DNA of 34,827 nt from Loktanella salsilacus (GTDB taxonomy: Bacteria > Pseudomonadota > Alphaproteobacteria > Rhodobacterales > Rhodobacteraceae): contig NZ_FOTF01000030.1 in NCBI RefSeq assembly GCF_900114485.1, forward strand, positions 1-34,827, read 5' to 3'. Made by a program: the position numbers and the translations under genes. Positions within the stretch are counted from its first letter, which is position 1, and every line of letters starts with the position of its first letter. Positions 16,289 through 24,952 of the stretch are shown here, one piece after another. The notes beneath the pieces were generated by a model. That model was not told the origin of the DNA and searched no databases. It was given only the letters and a program-made list of their open reading frames with translations.

Positions 16289-16906
16289 ATGGCTACCAAT
16301 TTCTTTAACACGCCGCCGCGTGGCTTAAAAACCCCTATCGTGCCGATCGAGCTTGCCGAGGCAGCAGCCGCATCGCTTTTGGCCTTCGACGCTGGCCTTG
16401 CGCTGATGCAAAAGTTGCAGCGCGCCGAGGCCAGCCTCGATCCTTCCGGCTTCGATACCGCCCTGCTGGGCTTTGAGGCGGAAGTTGCCGACACTCACGC
16501 GCAGGCCTATGAGGCGCTTGAGGCGTTCTACTACTCCGATAAGGGTGCGCTCTGGCATTTGTCGGATGCCGCTTGGGTGATGTTGCTATTGCTCGAATCC
16601 GATGGTCTTGACCTTTACCCCATCGCGCAGCGGTCAGCAGGTCTGCGTCACGCAGCCGCCGCCTGTGCGCGCTCTCCATTGCCGCTTGAGAATGCTTCAG
16701 CCTCGCGTCTGCTGGCCACGGCTGAGGTGGTCGATCTGATGATCGAGGCCGCCATTGACGATTATGCCGTGATCGATCCTGATAACGTCGATGATCTGCG
16801 CGGTCTGGTGGGACGCGGTCTTGCTGCTGCCATCGAGCAGACCCAGACAAAGCATTCGGCTCCCTACATTGACCCCTGTCTCGATTGGGACTTCGGTCCT
16901 TCCTGA
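16289..16906 (+). CDS. Hypothetical alanine-rich helical protein
   Basis: A 205-residue protein of unknown function. I chose the ATG at 16289 (MATNFFNTPP) because GGAGA lies seven bases ahead; ATGs at 16277 and 16220 lack one. The product is acidic, rich in Ala and Leu, predicted mostly helical, without signal or membrane segments, and carries two Trp-containing clusters (ALWHLSDAAWVML and LDWDFGPS at the end). Base composition and codon use match the downstream plasmid-type genes. It is the first of three genes on the plus strand that lead to the AAA-M41 gene. Confidence 0.7.
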   Translation: MATNFFNTPPRGLKTPIVPIELAEAAAASLLAFDAGLALMQKLQRAEASLDPSGFDTALLGFEAEVADTHAQAYEALEAFYYSDKGALWHLSDAAWVMLLLLESDGLDLYPIAQRSAGLRHAAAACARSPLPLENASASRLLATAEVVDLMIEAAIDDYAVIDPDNVDDLRGLVGRGLAAAIEQTQTKHSAPYIDPCLDWDFGPS

Positions 16907-17035
16907 TCCCGGCCGATCCGATACGGCACATCCTCCATTAAACCTGCATCTGAGCTTAAGGCATCCGCACATCCGGATGCCAACGGCAGCCTTTTGCCTG
17001 GTTCCAACCATATCCTCTTTCTAAGGAACGTTCTT

Positions 17036-18076
17036 ATGAGCGATTACACCCGCCTGCCCTCCGCCTTCTTGATCGCAGGCACCAGCTATCCTGCCGTCGC
17101 ACTACCCCTTGATCCGTCCTGGCTTGCCATCGCCCGGTCGAAGGGTTTCGACATCCTCGGACGCGTCGTCGACCGCTATCGCTGTGTGCTGCGCTGCCAT
17201 GATTGCCGCACGCCAGCCGTCGTGCGCATTAACGTCATGCGCGACCACGCCCCGCTTTGCCATGCCTGCATCCAGCGCCGCCGGGCCGCCGCGGCGAAAG
17301 CCATCGGCGCGGAGCTCATCGCTGCCGATGCACAGCACCGCCACTATGGTCACTTCCGTCTGCCCTGCGACCACGTTGTCCGGCGGCAGTATCTGCGCGT
17401 CGAGAAAGCCGCAGCTGGTGGCCACGCGATTGATTGCCCGGCCTGCCGCGAGACCCGTTATGGCACGGAAGCGCAAGCCTTCGGCTGGAACCTTGCCGGA
17501 AAGGCAAAAGGCCGTCGCCCCGGCTACCGCCGCTACCGCCATCGCTGTGGCCACCGCCAGGATGTCAGCATCGGCAATATGGCCTGGGGCGACACCAGCT
17601 GCGGCGGTTGCGCGGCAAACTGGGCTGGCAAACCAAGCTTCATTTACCTGTTTCGCATTGATCTGCCGGGGCTGCCGGTGGTGAAGCTTGGCTATTCGGC
17701 GCGCCCTGCCAAGCGCCTGCGTCACCAGCTTGGAATTGCACGCGGCATAAAGACCGAGATCCTGCGCGTGATGCTGCTGCCCTCCGGCAACGTGGCGGTG
17801 CGGGAGGAGTCGGCCTGTCACCGCACCATGCGGGAGCGACATGCAGGCCTGATCGTGCCAAAGGCCACCTTTGGGGATGCCATCAACACCCAAGGCGAGA
17901 TCTACCACGCTGCCGCCCTGGAGGTTTTGCATGGCCTTCTGGATGACGTTGCCCTTCGCCTGCCACAGACCGACGTGGATGCAACGAGCTGTGCGACTTC
18001 ATCCACGCCGTCAGGTTCTACAGCGGTGACGAGCCCGCGCAACCTGCGCCGCCGCATGTCGACACATCGCCCGTAA
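17036..18076 (+). CDS. GIY-YIG-type nuclease domain protein with zinc knuckles
   Basis: A 346-residue protein. The first 200 residues carry three Cys/His clusters: C54-x2-C57 with C75-x2-C78; C111-x-H113 with C134-x2-C137; C171-x-H173 with C189-x2-C192. They look like repeated zinc-binding units. A GIY-YIG fold follows: FIYLFRI (202-208), VVKLGYS as the second strand, the Arg-bearing helix PAKRLRHQL, and a Glu in AVREESACH as the probable metal-binding residue. The fold is used by homing endonucleases, UvrC and many phage proteins. The ATG at 17036 has AAGGAA about eight bases ahead. The last 45 residues are low-complexity Ser/Thr/Arg. DNA binding and cutting are inferred from the fold. Confidence 0.75.
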   Translation: MSDYTRLPSAFLIAGTSYPAVALPLDPSWLAIARSKGFDILGRVVDRYRCVLRCHDCRTPAVVRINVMRDHAPLCHACIQRRRAAAAKAIGAELIAADAQHRHYGHFRLPCDHVVRRQYLRVEKAAAGGHAIDCPACRETRYGTEAQAFGWNLAGKAKGRRPGYRRYRHRCGHRQDVSIGNMAWGDTSCGGCAANWAGKPSFIYLFRIDLPGLPVVKLGYSARPAKRLRHQLGIARGIKTEILRVMLLPSGNVAVREESACHRTMRERHAGLIVPKATFGDAINTQGEIYHAAALEVLHGLLDDVALRLPQTDVDATSCATSSTPSGSTAVTSPRNLRRRMSTHRP

Positions 18077-18186
18077 GGCTCAAACGATACCAAAGTAGCA
18101 GATAGGTCGCCGCACCCCGCAAACCGCTTCGACGCGGCCCTTACAAGGCAACGGCAGCATAAACCCGCCCCTTTGCACCCACCTTC

Positions 18187-18211
18187 GCCTGCGCGCCCCT
18201 CGTGCGCAGGC
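18187..18211 (+). terminator. Hairpin ahead of the AAA-M41 gene
   Basis: An 8-bp perfect GC stem, GCCTGCGC and GCGCAGGC, with a 9-base loop, followed by a C-rich stretch with TTTT. It may end or attenuate transcription from the GIY-YIG gene. The lack of a clean T-run makes this tentative. Confidence 0.35.
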
Positions 18212-18237
18212 CCCCTCCCCCTTTTCCTGATCGGATT

Positions 18238-20751
18238 ATGCCCATGTCCCAGTCCCCGCGTATCCCTCATCATCTCTCTCGGCGCTTTGAACCTACAGAT
18301 CCGGCAAAACCACCTTCGACTGCCCCGCGCCCTCAGCCCGCCAAGGGTGCTCCGGACGCAACCTTGGGCGATCGGTTTCACACCTCGGCGCCGCCAGCCG
18401 CTATCGCTGCGTCCCTCGCAGGCGATGTGCCGCAAGATCCTGACAGCCCCGCAGCAGCAGGGCAAACGGGCGGTAACGCCAGCCCTGCTTGGGCGGCACC
18501 AGCGGAGCAAGCTCTCACCCGTATGCTGCCCGACCGTCGCACGCATCTTGGGCGCGGGCTTGGACAGCTTCTGGGGGCCATGGCGCAGCGGCAGGACGCA
18601 ATGACGCAGGAGACCGACGTCTCCTCCTTCGGCGACGATCCCGATCCCGTTGACGATCCTGCCATTCTCGATTGGCTGGCAATGAAAGCCCAGGAAGAGC
18701 CCGCGCGTGTCGGACCGCCCGTCAGCCTCGCCGCGTCGCTTGCGCCAAGCGAGATCGCTCAACAGATCGCCGCCGGGATCGATCCCTTCGCCATTAATGC
18801 CGAGACGGGTCTGTCGCGCCCGCCATACCGCGTCGACGCGCACCAGCTTGTCATGCTGGCGCGGCTTTGCGCCGCTTGCGGCGATCAGGACGGTATTGAT
18901 GACATCATGGGCGATGGATGCACGACGGCAATCCTCTGCGGTGACGAGACCGAGATGACCACCCTGGCCGAGGTCATTCGCACAGCCGTGCGTGCCGCGC
19001 CTATGCAGTTTGGTGACCGCCGCCCGTTGCCACCCCTGCGCCCGCAGATCGTGTCACTTTCCGCAAGCTCGGCCAGCACGCGTGAGAGCAGCCAGGACGC
19101 CGCCATCAAAGCCTTCGGGGCGCAGCATCCCGTAATCGTGCTGGCCACCGACCGGACGCTTCTGACCGGCGTGCTGGCCCATTTGCCAGTGATGACACTG
19201 GCCCCGGTGGATGCCGACATCGTCCTTTTTATCCTGCGCGAGGCCGTCACCGGCACCGGCCAGATGAGCGAGACCGCCGTGCGTGGCGCTCTGCCAGGTA
19301 ACGGTCCTCTGGCGCGCCTCCCCGCAGATACCCTGATGCTGGCCTTACGCAGCTCTGGCCCGATCCAGGCCGCGCGGCGGATCGCGACGCTGGCGCGGGC
19401 CCCTGCCCCGCAACAGGCCGCACCTGCGGGACCCGATCTCGCCGCTTTGCCAGGGCTCGGTTCGGCCCGCCTGCGGCTGACCCGTATTGTGGATGATCTA
19501 CGCGCGTTTTCCACCGGCGACCTGCCGTGGTCCGATGTCAGCAACGGCGTAATCCTCGAAGGCCCTCCGGGCACCGGCAAGACCACGATCGCCGCAGCTT
19601 TCGCGCGGTCCGCAGGGATGAGCTTCGTGCCCTTGACATGCACGGATTGGTTCAAGGCAGGTCGCTTCGAGGTGATGCTGCAGGCAATGCACGCCAGCTT
19701 CGATGCGGCCCATGCGTCAGCTCCGTGTCTGCTCTTCATCGACGAGATCGACAGCCTGCGCGACCGCGGCGGGATCCAGGATCGAAACTCCAGCTGGAAC
19801 AGCGCCGTCGTGAACGCCGTCTTGCCCCTTCTCGACGGCGCTGCCGCGCATGAAGGCGTCTTCGTCGTCGGGGCGACGAACCACCCGGAGCAACTTGATC
19901 CCGCAATCCTGCGCGCGGGACGCCTGGGGCGCCGCATCCATATCGCACCGCCCGTCGAGCGGGAGTTGCCCGCGGTGTTCCGCTATCATCTCGCTGCCGA
20001 TATGCCGCAAGGGGATCTTGCGTCCCTTGCCCGGCAGGGCGCCGGCATGACCCCGGCCGATGTCAAGGCGGCCGTGCAGGAGGCCCGCAGCCTCGCACGT
20101 GCGGCAAAGCGCGCCATGACCATCGACCACCTTGTGGCCGCCATCGGAACGGCGCGCCCGCCCATTCCGACGGCACTGCGCCGCCGGATCGCGATTCACG
20201 AGGCCGGGCATGTTGTCGCCGCCCACGTCACCGGCAACGCCCGCCCGCTGTCGGCAGTGCTGTCAGGCGATACCGGACATGTCGAGATGCTGCCATTGCC
20301 TCATGACGGCAGCACTGCGGTCATTACAGCCACGCTCGTCCGGCACCTCACAGGGCGCGCCGCGGAAGCGGAACTTCTCGGTGAGGTCTCTGGCGGATCC
20401 GGCGGCGGCGTCGCGTCCGACCTCGCGCAAGCTACACGCGCAGCACTTCAGGAGGCGCTGTCGCTGGGGCGCGGCGAGGATCTGATCTGGCACCCCTCGA
20501 CGGACGATCCGGCAGTCCTCTTTGCCCGTCATCGCGGCCTCAAGGACCGCATCGCGCGTCGCCTCGACGGCGCTTACGCCAGCGCGCGCCAGATTATCCG
20601 CACTAATTGCGCCGCCGTCGAGGCGATCGCAGCGCATCTCTTTGTCGATGGATATCTGGAAGAGAACGATCTGCAGGATCTGCTGCTCTATTGCGCAGAC
20701 CAGCCGCCCACCGCGCGCTCAGGTGAGGACGGGCTGACGTTCTTGCGGTAA
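18238..20751 (+). CDS. Soluble FtsH-like AAA ATPase with M41 peptidase domain
   Basis: An 837-residue protein combining a long N-terminal region (about 1-410, Pro/Ala-rich then helical), an AAA+ module and a zinc metallopeptidase. Walker A GPPGTGKTT is at 442-450 and Walker B LLFIDEID near 498-505, followed by GATNHPEQLDPAILRAGRLGR with the sensor and arginine-finger region. The peptidase has HEAGH at 654-658 (two His ligands and the catalytic Glu) and the downstream GRAAEAELLGE ... ASDLAQAT segment whose Asp matches the third FtsH metal ligand. FtsH has two N-terminal membrane helices; I see none here, so this is a cytosolic relative. ATGs at 18238 and 18244 are both possible. It faces the relaxase gene across a hairpin. 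Confidence 0.85.
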   Translation: MPMSQSPRIPHHLSRRFEPTDPAKPPSTAPRPQPAKGAPDATLGDRFHTSAPPAAIAASLAGDVPQDPDSPAAAGQTGGNASPAWAAPAEQALTRMLPDRRTHLGRGLGQLLGAMAQRQDAMTQETDVSSFGDDPDPVDDPAILDWLAMKAQEEPARVGPPVSLAASLAPSEIAQQIAAGIDPFAINAETGLSRPPYRVDAHQLVMLARLCAACGDQDGIDDIMGDGCTTAILCGDETEMTTLAEVIRTAVRAAPMQFGDRRPLPPLRPQIVSLSASSASTRESSQDAAIKAFGAQHPVIVLATDRTLLTGVLAHLPVMTLAPVDADIVLFILREAVTGTGQMSETAVRGALPGNGPLARLPADTLMLALRSSGPIQAARRIATLARAPAPQQAAPAGPDLAALPGLGSARLRLTRIVDDLRAFSTGDLPWSDVSNGVILEGPPGTGKTTIAAAFARSAGMSFVPLTCTDWFKAGRFEVMLQAMHASFDAAHASAPCLLFIDEIDSLRDRGGIQDRNSSWNSAVVNAVLPLLDGAAAHEGVFVVGATNHPEQLDPAILRAGRLGRRIHIAPPVERELPAVFRYHLAADMPQGDLASLARQGAGMTPADVKAAVQEARSLARAAKRAMTIDHLVAAIGTARPPIPTALRRRIAIHEAGHVVAAHVTGNARPLSAVLSGDTGHVEMLPLPHDGSTAVITATLVRHLTGRAAEAELLGEVSGGSGGGVASDLAQATRAALQEALSLGRGEDLIWHPSTDDPAVLFARHRGLKDRIARRLDGAYASARQIIRTNCAAVEAIAAHLFVDGYLEENDLQDLLLYCADQPPTARSGEDGLTFLR

Positions 20752-20843
20752 AGCTGTTTCGGTCATCCCTCATTTGGCAGGACGGCCACCGTATGAGGTC
20801 TGGGCCCATTGAACCCCCGGGGCAAATTTTGACCTACCTTTGC

Positions 20844-20878
20844 CCTCTGCAGCAAGACACTGTGTCCTGCTGCAGAGG
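20844..20878. terminator. Bidirectional hairpin between convergent genes
   Basis: CCTCTGCAGCAAGACA pairs with TGTCCTGCTGCAGAGG with a single mismatch (16-bp arms, 3-base loop). It lies between the AAA-M41 stop (20751) and the relaxase stop (20882) and can serve both strands. No strong T-run on either side. Confidence 0.65.
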
Positions 20879-20881
20879 CTG

Positions 20882-23350
20882 TCACATTCCAAGGTCCAGC
20901 GCATCTTCATCAGAACCGTTGGTCTCAACTTCTTCTTCGTTTGCAATTGCTTCGTCGTTTTCCTGCACCGTGCGATCAGCGCTATCGCGCTCGCTGATGT
21001 CATCATGGATATTATCCCGCACATCCAAATCAGCGCCAAACTTATCATTATTGGTGCCCTCATTGGCATCGGCGTCGACCTCATCTTCATATCGCAGGTC
21101 GTTCTGCCAATTTAGGAGCGTCGTGGATGGGACGCGTGTCATCACATCGCGCGCCAGCGTCTCATCCGCCACGGCGATGACCACCGCACGTCCTGCCGCA
21201 AGACGTTGCAACTGTGCTGCATTACCAGCATCAACTGCGCCGCCAAGGGAGAGATAGAGCGTATCACTTCGGCCTTCCCTTGCTTCCAGCTCCTTGGCAT
21301 CGATGGCCCAAGCCGTGATAACAAGGCGATCCGCGACCGCCGGGTCACCGACAACGATGCCTGTGCGCCGTCCTCCCTGCGCGAATGTCGTCTGCAAGAT
21401 CCCGTCCGCATTCTGTCGCGCAACCTCGAAACCGATAATGTTGTCATCATCGTCGCGGTGCGCAAAGAGGATCGTGCTGTCTGGTAAGACACGCAAATCG
21501 CGCGCCGGATCGTCCTGCTCTGCAAGATCCATCGCACTTTGGTCCATCCCGGCTGCTTGCGCAGCCATCACATCCGCTGCCGTCCAGAGCTGCCGGCATG
21601 CGGTATGGTCAAGGGGCGGCAGCACGTCGGTATTCCTGTCCGGTCCCGCCGCGGCATCGCGCCCTGTCAACACGCGCCAAGCGGCACGGCTTCGCCGGTC
21701 ATGCGCAGACAAGGGCACGGCGTCGACCGGCGCTATGCGCTCTCGGCTATCCCGGTCCTGCTGCCGTTGCTGGCGGTGGTGCTGCTCCAAACCCAGCGTC
21801 ATAACTTTTGCCACAAGGCTGTCATCCTCGTCTAAAAGCGTGGCAAGCTCTTCGCGATCCGCAGCTTGCGCGGCGGCGCGTTCTGCACGGCGGAGGCTTT
21901 CTTCCTGCCGCGCCGCAGCCGCTGCCTCGCGCGCAGCATCCGCTGCGGCATGATCTGGCCTTGGACCTGTCGCAGCAGGATGCGCGGGCTTGTCTATCGC
22001 TGATCCCGCATCCAGCGCAGCCGCTTTTGCAGCCAGCTCTTCCGCCACCTCCGCCACAATGTCCTCCGGCACCCCGCTTATGGCCAAGCCGGCCTCCGCC
22101 GCCGCCAGCGCGGCCGCGCGCAGGAACTCCGGGGGCCCCTCTACCTCGCAACGCGTCCAGCCCTTGGCTTTCCCCATCGCCATCATCAATTGCGCTTGCG
22201 CCGTCACATCGCCGCCTGCTGTAGCCGAGAGTTCCGCTCCCTCATCCACCACGACACTGCCGTCGATCAGCGTGATGTGTGGCGGCACCTCGTCCAGATC
22301 GACGCGCTTGATCGCACGCACGACCGCATCCTGCAGCGTGATCCCGATGTAGCTACGCGCCAGTAGCGTCGCCTTGAACGTCTGCGATTTCGTCAGCTCT
22401 GCCACCTCTTCCACAAGCTGGCCGTATATGCGGCACGGACGATCTTCAGGCAGCGATACCGGTGCCGCATTTACTGTCTCCTGCAAACCTTCAAATGCCC
22501 CAATCCGTGCCTCCATCTTCTTACGCGCAAACCGGCCGCCAAGCTGCGAGGCATTCATCACCGTATCCGATCCGATGATCCGGATTTGCGCACCGGATCC
22601 TTTTTTTACGTAGGCAAGGCCGATCATGCACAGCCCGTCATGCACAGCAGGCCAGTTCGTTGCGCCATCCAGCACCGCGCGGACGCGGATCTTCCAGGCG
22701 TCAGACAGCGCATCGCAGAGTGGCGGCATTCCGGTCTTCCGTTCCGTCTCCACATCACGCTGCGATGGTCCCCGCCCAGCCGTGCGACGCGCTTTTTTTG
22801 CCTCCCAGTGCGTCTGCGGCTTTGTCAGAAGCTGCACCGTTGGACCATCTGCATCTTCGCCGACCTCGATATCGAAGCGTCCCCGATCCTGCGACCAACC
22901 CTGCGCCAGTTCGATCTTGCGGCATGCCAGCTCGATGCGCTCGTAGCTGCGCGACGATCGCCACGCGGCAAATGTGCGCGGATGGATCTTGTTCACGGCA
23001 GCATGGACATGCACGCATCCCGTATTGCGATGCACGCCAATCGCGGCTTGGTGGTCTTCCAGTTCTAATTCTTTCAGCAACGTCTCCATTGCAGCGATCG
23101 CCTGCGCATTTGTCGGGCATTCCGTCTCGGGCCAGGACAGCGCAAAGTGCAGCGTCTTCGTTGCGCACCGCGTATTGCCCGTGGCGATAGCCCACATCTC
23201 GTCTGCAGCATCAGCGCCTTCACCCAAGACGTTCCGCATCTCCACCGCATCGGCCTTCGCGCAGACATAAGTAATGATGCGGATAAAATCGCTGAATGTC
23301 GTTCTGGCAGCCGCGCCAGAGGCCTTGCGCGGGATCTGCTTGCCAATCAC
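20882..23350 (-). CDS. MOBP-type relaxase with LPD7 and Toprim-like domains
   Basis: An 822-residue relaxase. Motif III, H-x-H-x3-N, reads HVHAAVN at 114-120 (metal binding). The candidate nucleophile is Tyr28 in FIRIITYVCAK, placed six residues after Phe22 as in MOBP relaxases. After the nuclease domain an LPD7-like segment is visible (AMGKAKGWTRCEVEGPPEF, then AALAAAEAGLAISG), then an Arg/Ala-rich coiled region, and then a Toprim-like unit of the type found at relaxase C-termini (DTLYLSLGGAVDAGNAAQLQ, VVIAVADE). The tail is acidic (Asp/Glu/Asn-rich), perhaps a secretion signal. The start GTG at 23350 overlaps the mobC stop. It nicks oriT and leads the DNA strand into a conjugation channel supplied by a helper; no type IV secretion genes are in the window. 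Confidence 0.85.
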   Translation of the reverse strand: MIGKQIPRKASGAAARTTFSDFIRIITYVCAKADAVEMRNVLGEGADAADEMWAIATGNTRCATKTLHFALSWPETECPTNAQAIAAMETLLKELELEDHQAAIGVHRNTGCVHVHAAVNKIHPRTFAAWRSSRSYERIELACRKIELAQGWSQDRGRFDIEVGEDADGPTVQLLTKPQTHWEAKKARRTAGRGPSQRDVETERKTGMPPLCDALSDAWKIRVRAVLDGATNWPAVHDGLCMIGLAYVKKGSGAQIRIIGSDTVMNASQLGGRFARKKMEARIGAFEGLQETVNAAPVSLPEDRPCRIYGQLVEEVAELTKSQTFKATLLARSYIGITLQDAVVRAIKRVDLDEVPPHITLIDGSVVVDEGAELSATAGGDVTAQAQLMMAMGKAKGWTRCEVEGPPEFLRAAALAAAEAGLAISGVPEDIVAEVAEELAAKAAALDAGSAIDKPAHPAATGPRPDHAAADAAREAAAAARQEESLRRAERAAAQAADREELATLLDEDDSLVAKVMTLGLEQHHRQQRQQDRDSRERIAPVDAVPLSAHDRRSRAAWRVLTGRDAAAGPDRNTDVLPPLDHTACRQLWTAADVMAAQAAGMDQSAMDLAEQDDPARDLRVLPDSTILFAHRDDDDNIIGFEVARQNADGILQTTFAQGGRRTGIVVGDPAVADRLVITAWAIDAKELEAREGRSDTLYLSLGGAVDAGNAAQLQRLAAGRAVVIAVADETLARDVMTRVPSTTLLNWQNDLRYEDEVDADANEGTNNDKFGADLDVRDNIHDDISERDSADRTVQENDEAIANEEEVETNGSDEDALDLGM

Positions 23351-23703
23351 GACAACTCTCTGACAATCAGTTTTTTAAGCGCAACCAATTCAGTGCGCGT
23401 CTTGTATAGATCCGTGACGAGGTCCACGCGTCCACTGATGTTAGCAACTTTTGCGATCTGGTTGATGTTGGTGCCGATCCTGCCGATCTCGCCAATCAGA
23501 CACTGCAGGTCTTTGCGGCTCAGCTCGGGACGTCCCACAGCCTCGAACGCCACCGCCCGCACCCAGGCATTGGTATTAGCCATGTTAGTATTTGCAGCTT
23601 CTTCGGCCAGTAGCGCGAAGTCTGCCGGCGTCACCCGGAAGATGATCGTTTGCGTGCGGCGGCGGCGGTCGGACCGCGGCTTTTTGCGATCTACGTCGGG
23701 CAT
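23347..23703 (-). CDS. mobC: MobC-type relaxosome protein
   Basis: A 118-residue protein with a basic N-terminus (KKPRSDRRRRTQTI), a ribbon-helix-helix-like strand IIFRVTPADF, and the MobC signature EIGRIGTNINQIAKVAN (about 81-97). MobC proteins bind oriT next to the nick and help strand opening for the relaxase. Starts within the stop of the upstream accessory gene (TGATG) and overlaps the relaxase start by four bases, so the three genes are one translationally coupled operon. Confidence 0.88.
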   Translation of the reverse strand: MPDVDRKKPRSDRRRRTQTIIFRVTPADFALLAEEAANTNMANTNAWVRAVAFEAVGRPELSRKDLQCLIGEIGRIGTNINQIAKVANISGRVDLVTDLYKTRTELVALKKLIVRELS

Positions 23704-24293
23704 CAGCTGCGGTCCCCAATGTTGTTGTCCAATTTATCCATAAGGCAATCGAGAGCATCTTCGTCGAGATCACTGACGCCTTCACCATCATTCACGTTGT
23801 CGTCGCTCGCGCTATCTGACTGGATATCATCACAGCTTGCGGTCTGCTCCGCGGCTTTGTCATCGGGCGCTGACTGCAGGTATGGCACTGCTACATCAAG
23901 TAGTTCATCGTCCGAAGCAGTCACGTCCATTTTGGTGGCGTCAAGATTGGCGGTTGGTTCAGTCCCAGCGTCTTGGATCTGTTTTTTGGGACCGCGGCGC
24001 ATTGTCGTCTTCTTCGGCGTAGCCGCAGCATTCGCGGCCTTTACCTCCCGCAGGTAGCTGCGCACCGTCCCAACGGGGAGCGTCAGGCCGAAAGCGTCAT
24101 TCATCTTCGCGACAACTTCGGCGAGGCTGTAATTCATCGCCAGCATATGCTGCACGGCGCCTGCTGCCTCCTCAATGGCCTCACGCTGCGTGAACGCGAC
24201 CTTCTCCTTCGGCTTAACCGCCATCATCTCGGCAATACCGGCATCCAGTTTTGCGCGGTAGATCATTTGGTGCTTTTTGTTTGTCTGGGTCAT
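23703..24293 (-). CDS. Probable relaxosome accessory / DNA-binding protein
   Basis: A 196-residue protein, first gene of the mob operon. The N-terminal half has a helix-turn-helix-like segment (YSLAEVVAKMNDAFG then LPVGTVRSYLREVK), comparable to small plasmid proteins that recognise oriT or regulate mobilization. A basic linker (KKTTMRRGPKK) is followed by a strongly acidic tail rich in Asp and Ser. AGGAG lies seven bases ahead of the ATG. I do not recognise the family; the oriT role is inferred from position. Confidence 0.65.
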   Translation of the reverse strand: MTQTNKKHQMIYRAKLDAGIAEMMAVKPKEKVAFTQREAIEEAAGAVQHMLAMNYSLAEVVAKMNDAFGLTLPVGTVRSYLREVKAANAAATPKKTTMRRGPKKQIQDAGTEPTANLDATKMDVTASDDELLDVAVPYLQSAPDDKAAEQTASCDDIQSDSASDDNVNDGEGVSDLDEDALDCLMDKLDNNIGDRS

Positions 24294-24952
24294 ATCAGTG
24301 CTCCTGTGTTAACCATGCGTCACATATGCGGCGCTGCGTCCCGGACAGACTGCAGATCAAACTTGTAATGGTCAGGGCAACATTGTGTATCAAATGGGAG
24401 CTGCAGAAGAGATTGAGGAAAGTATCTGGATATCAAGAAGCCCTCAGGCGCCGCGATGTCACGCTTCCTGCGCGCCAAGAAGGACCCTCAGGGCCGCCGC
24501 CGCGCGCAACAGGGGCAAACGGTTTACCGTTTGCATACCCTGCTTTCGGAAAGGTTGGGCTTTTGAAAGAAAAAAGGGATGCAACCTGTGACGACTACAC
24601 ACGGAACAATGATGGCCCAAGATTCACTATGCACAGCATTTGCGACGATTTCTCGCCTCTGCAGTTACAACAACGCGGTTGCAGTGGCAGGCAAAAGGGC
24701 GACCATCAGTAGCGCGAGCAGTATGACACCGTTGACGAGAAAAGGTCGCGGTTAAGATTTGCTCTACCGTCACGTTGGGGTCGTTCAGCGTATTATGCAC
24801 TATGAATAAAAAAGCTTGGCGCAAGAAAGTCAATCTCGATCGCCAGCACGTTGGTGACGTTCAATGCCATCATGACGTCTATTCCGGCCACCATGTAGTA
24901 GCCTGTTGGACGTAAACATATAACAATGGCTTATATGGGAGCGAAGCCTTAT
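24294..24952. other. Mob operon leader, oriT region and uncoded stretch
   Basis: The part next to the mob operon (24294-24560) holds its promoter region and the oriT candidate. Beyond it, to 24952, I see no confident gene. A 33-codon minus-strand frame at 24793-24894 (MVAGIDVMMALNVTNVLAIE onward) is hydrophobic and protein-like with CAGG ahead of its ATG, but is too short to call. Confidence 0.45.
24515..24549 (+). other. Candidate origin of transfer (oriT)
   Basis: A perfect inverted repeat, GCAAACGG-ttta-CCGTTTGC (24515-24534), is followed directly by ATACCCTGC (24535-24543). In MOBP plasmids an inverted repeat lies just before a nic site of the form TATCCTG/C, so the nick would be expected after the G at about 24542. 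It lies 222 bases upstream of the first mob gene, a usual place. Two CCCTCAGG-type repeats (about 24444 and 24484) lie nearby. By pattern only. Confidence 0.55.

Noticed and set aside
16009-16494. A 161-residue version of the ribbon-helix-helix protein
   Set aside because: The extra N-terminus is antisense to the neighbouring gene and spans its promoter; the ATG at 16182 has a good ribosome-binding site.
16009-16906. A toxin-antitoxin pair
   Set aside because: The small DNA-binding protein is antitoxin-like, but the genes diverge and the 205-residue partner does not resemble a toxin.
21294-23190. Several plus-strand open frames opposite the relaxase gene
   Set aside because: Low-complexity Ser/Ala/Arg-rich shadows of a high-GC gene with strong motif support on the other strand.
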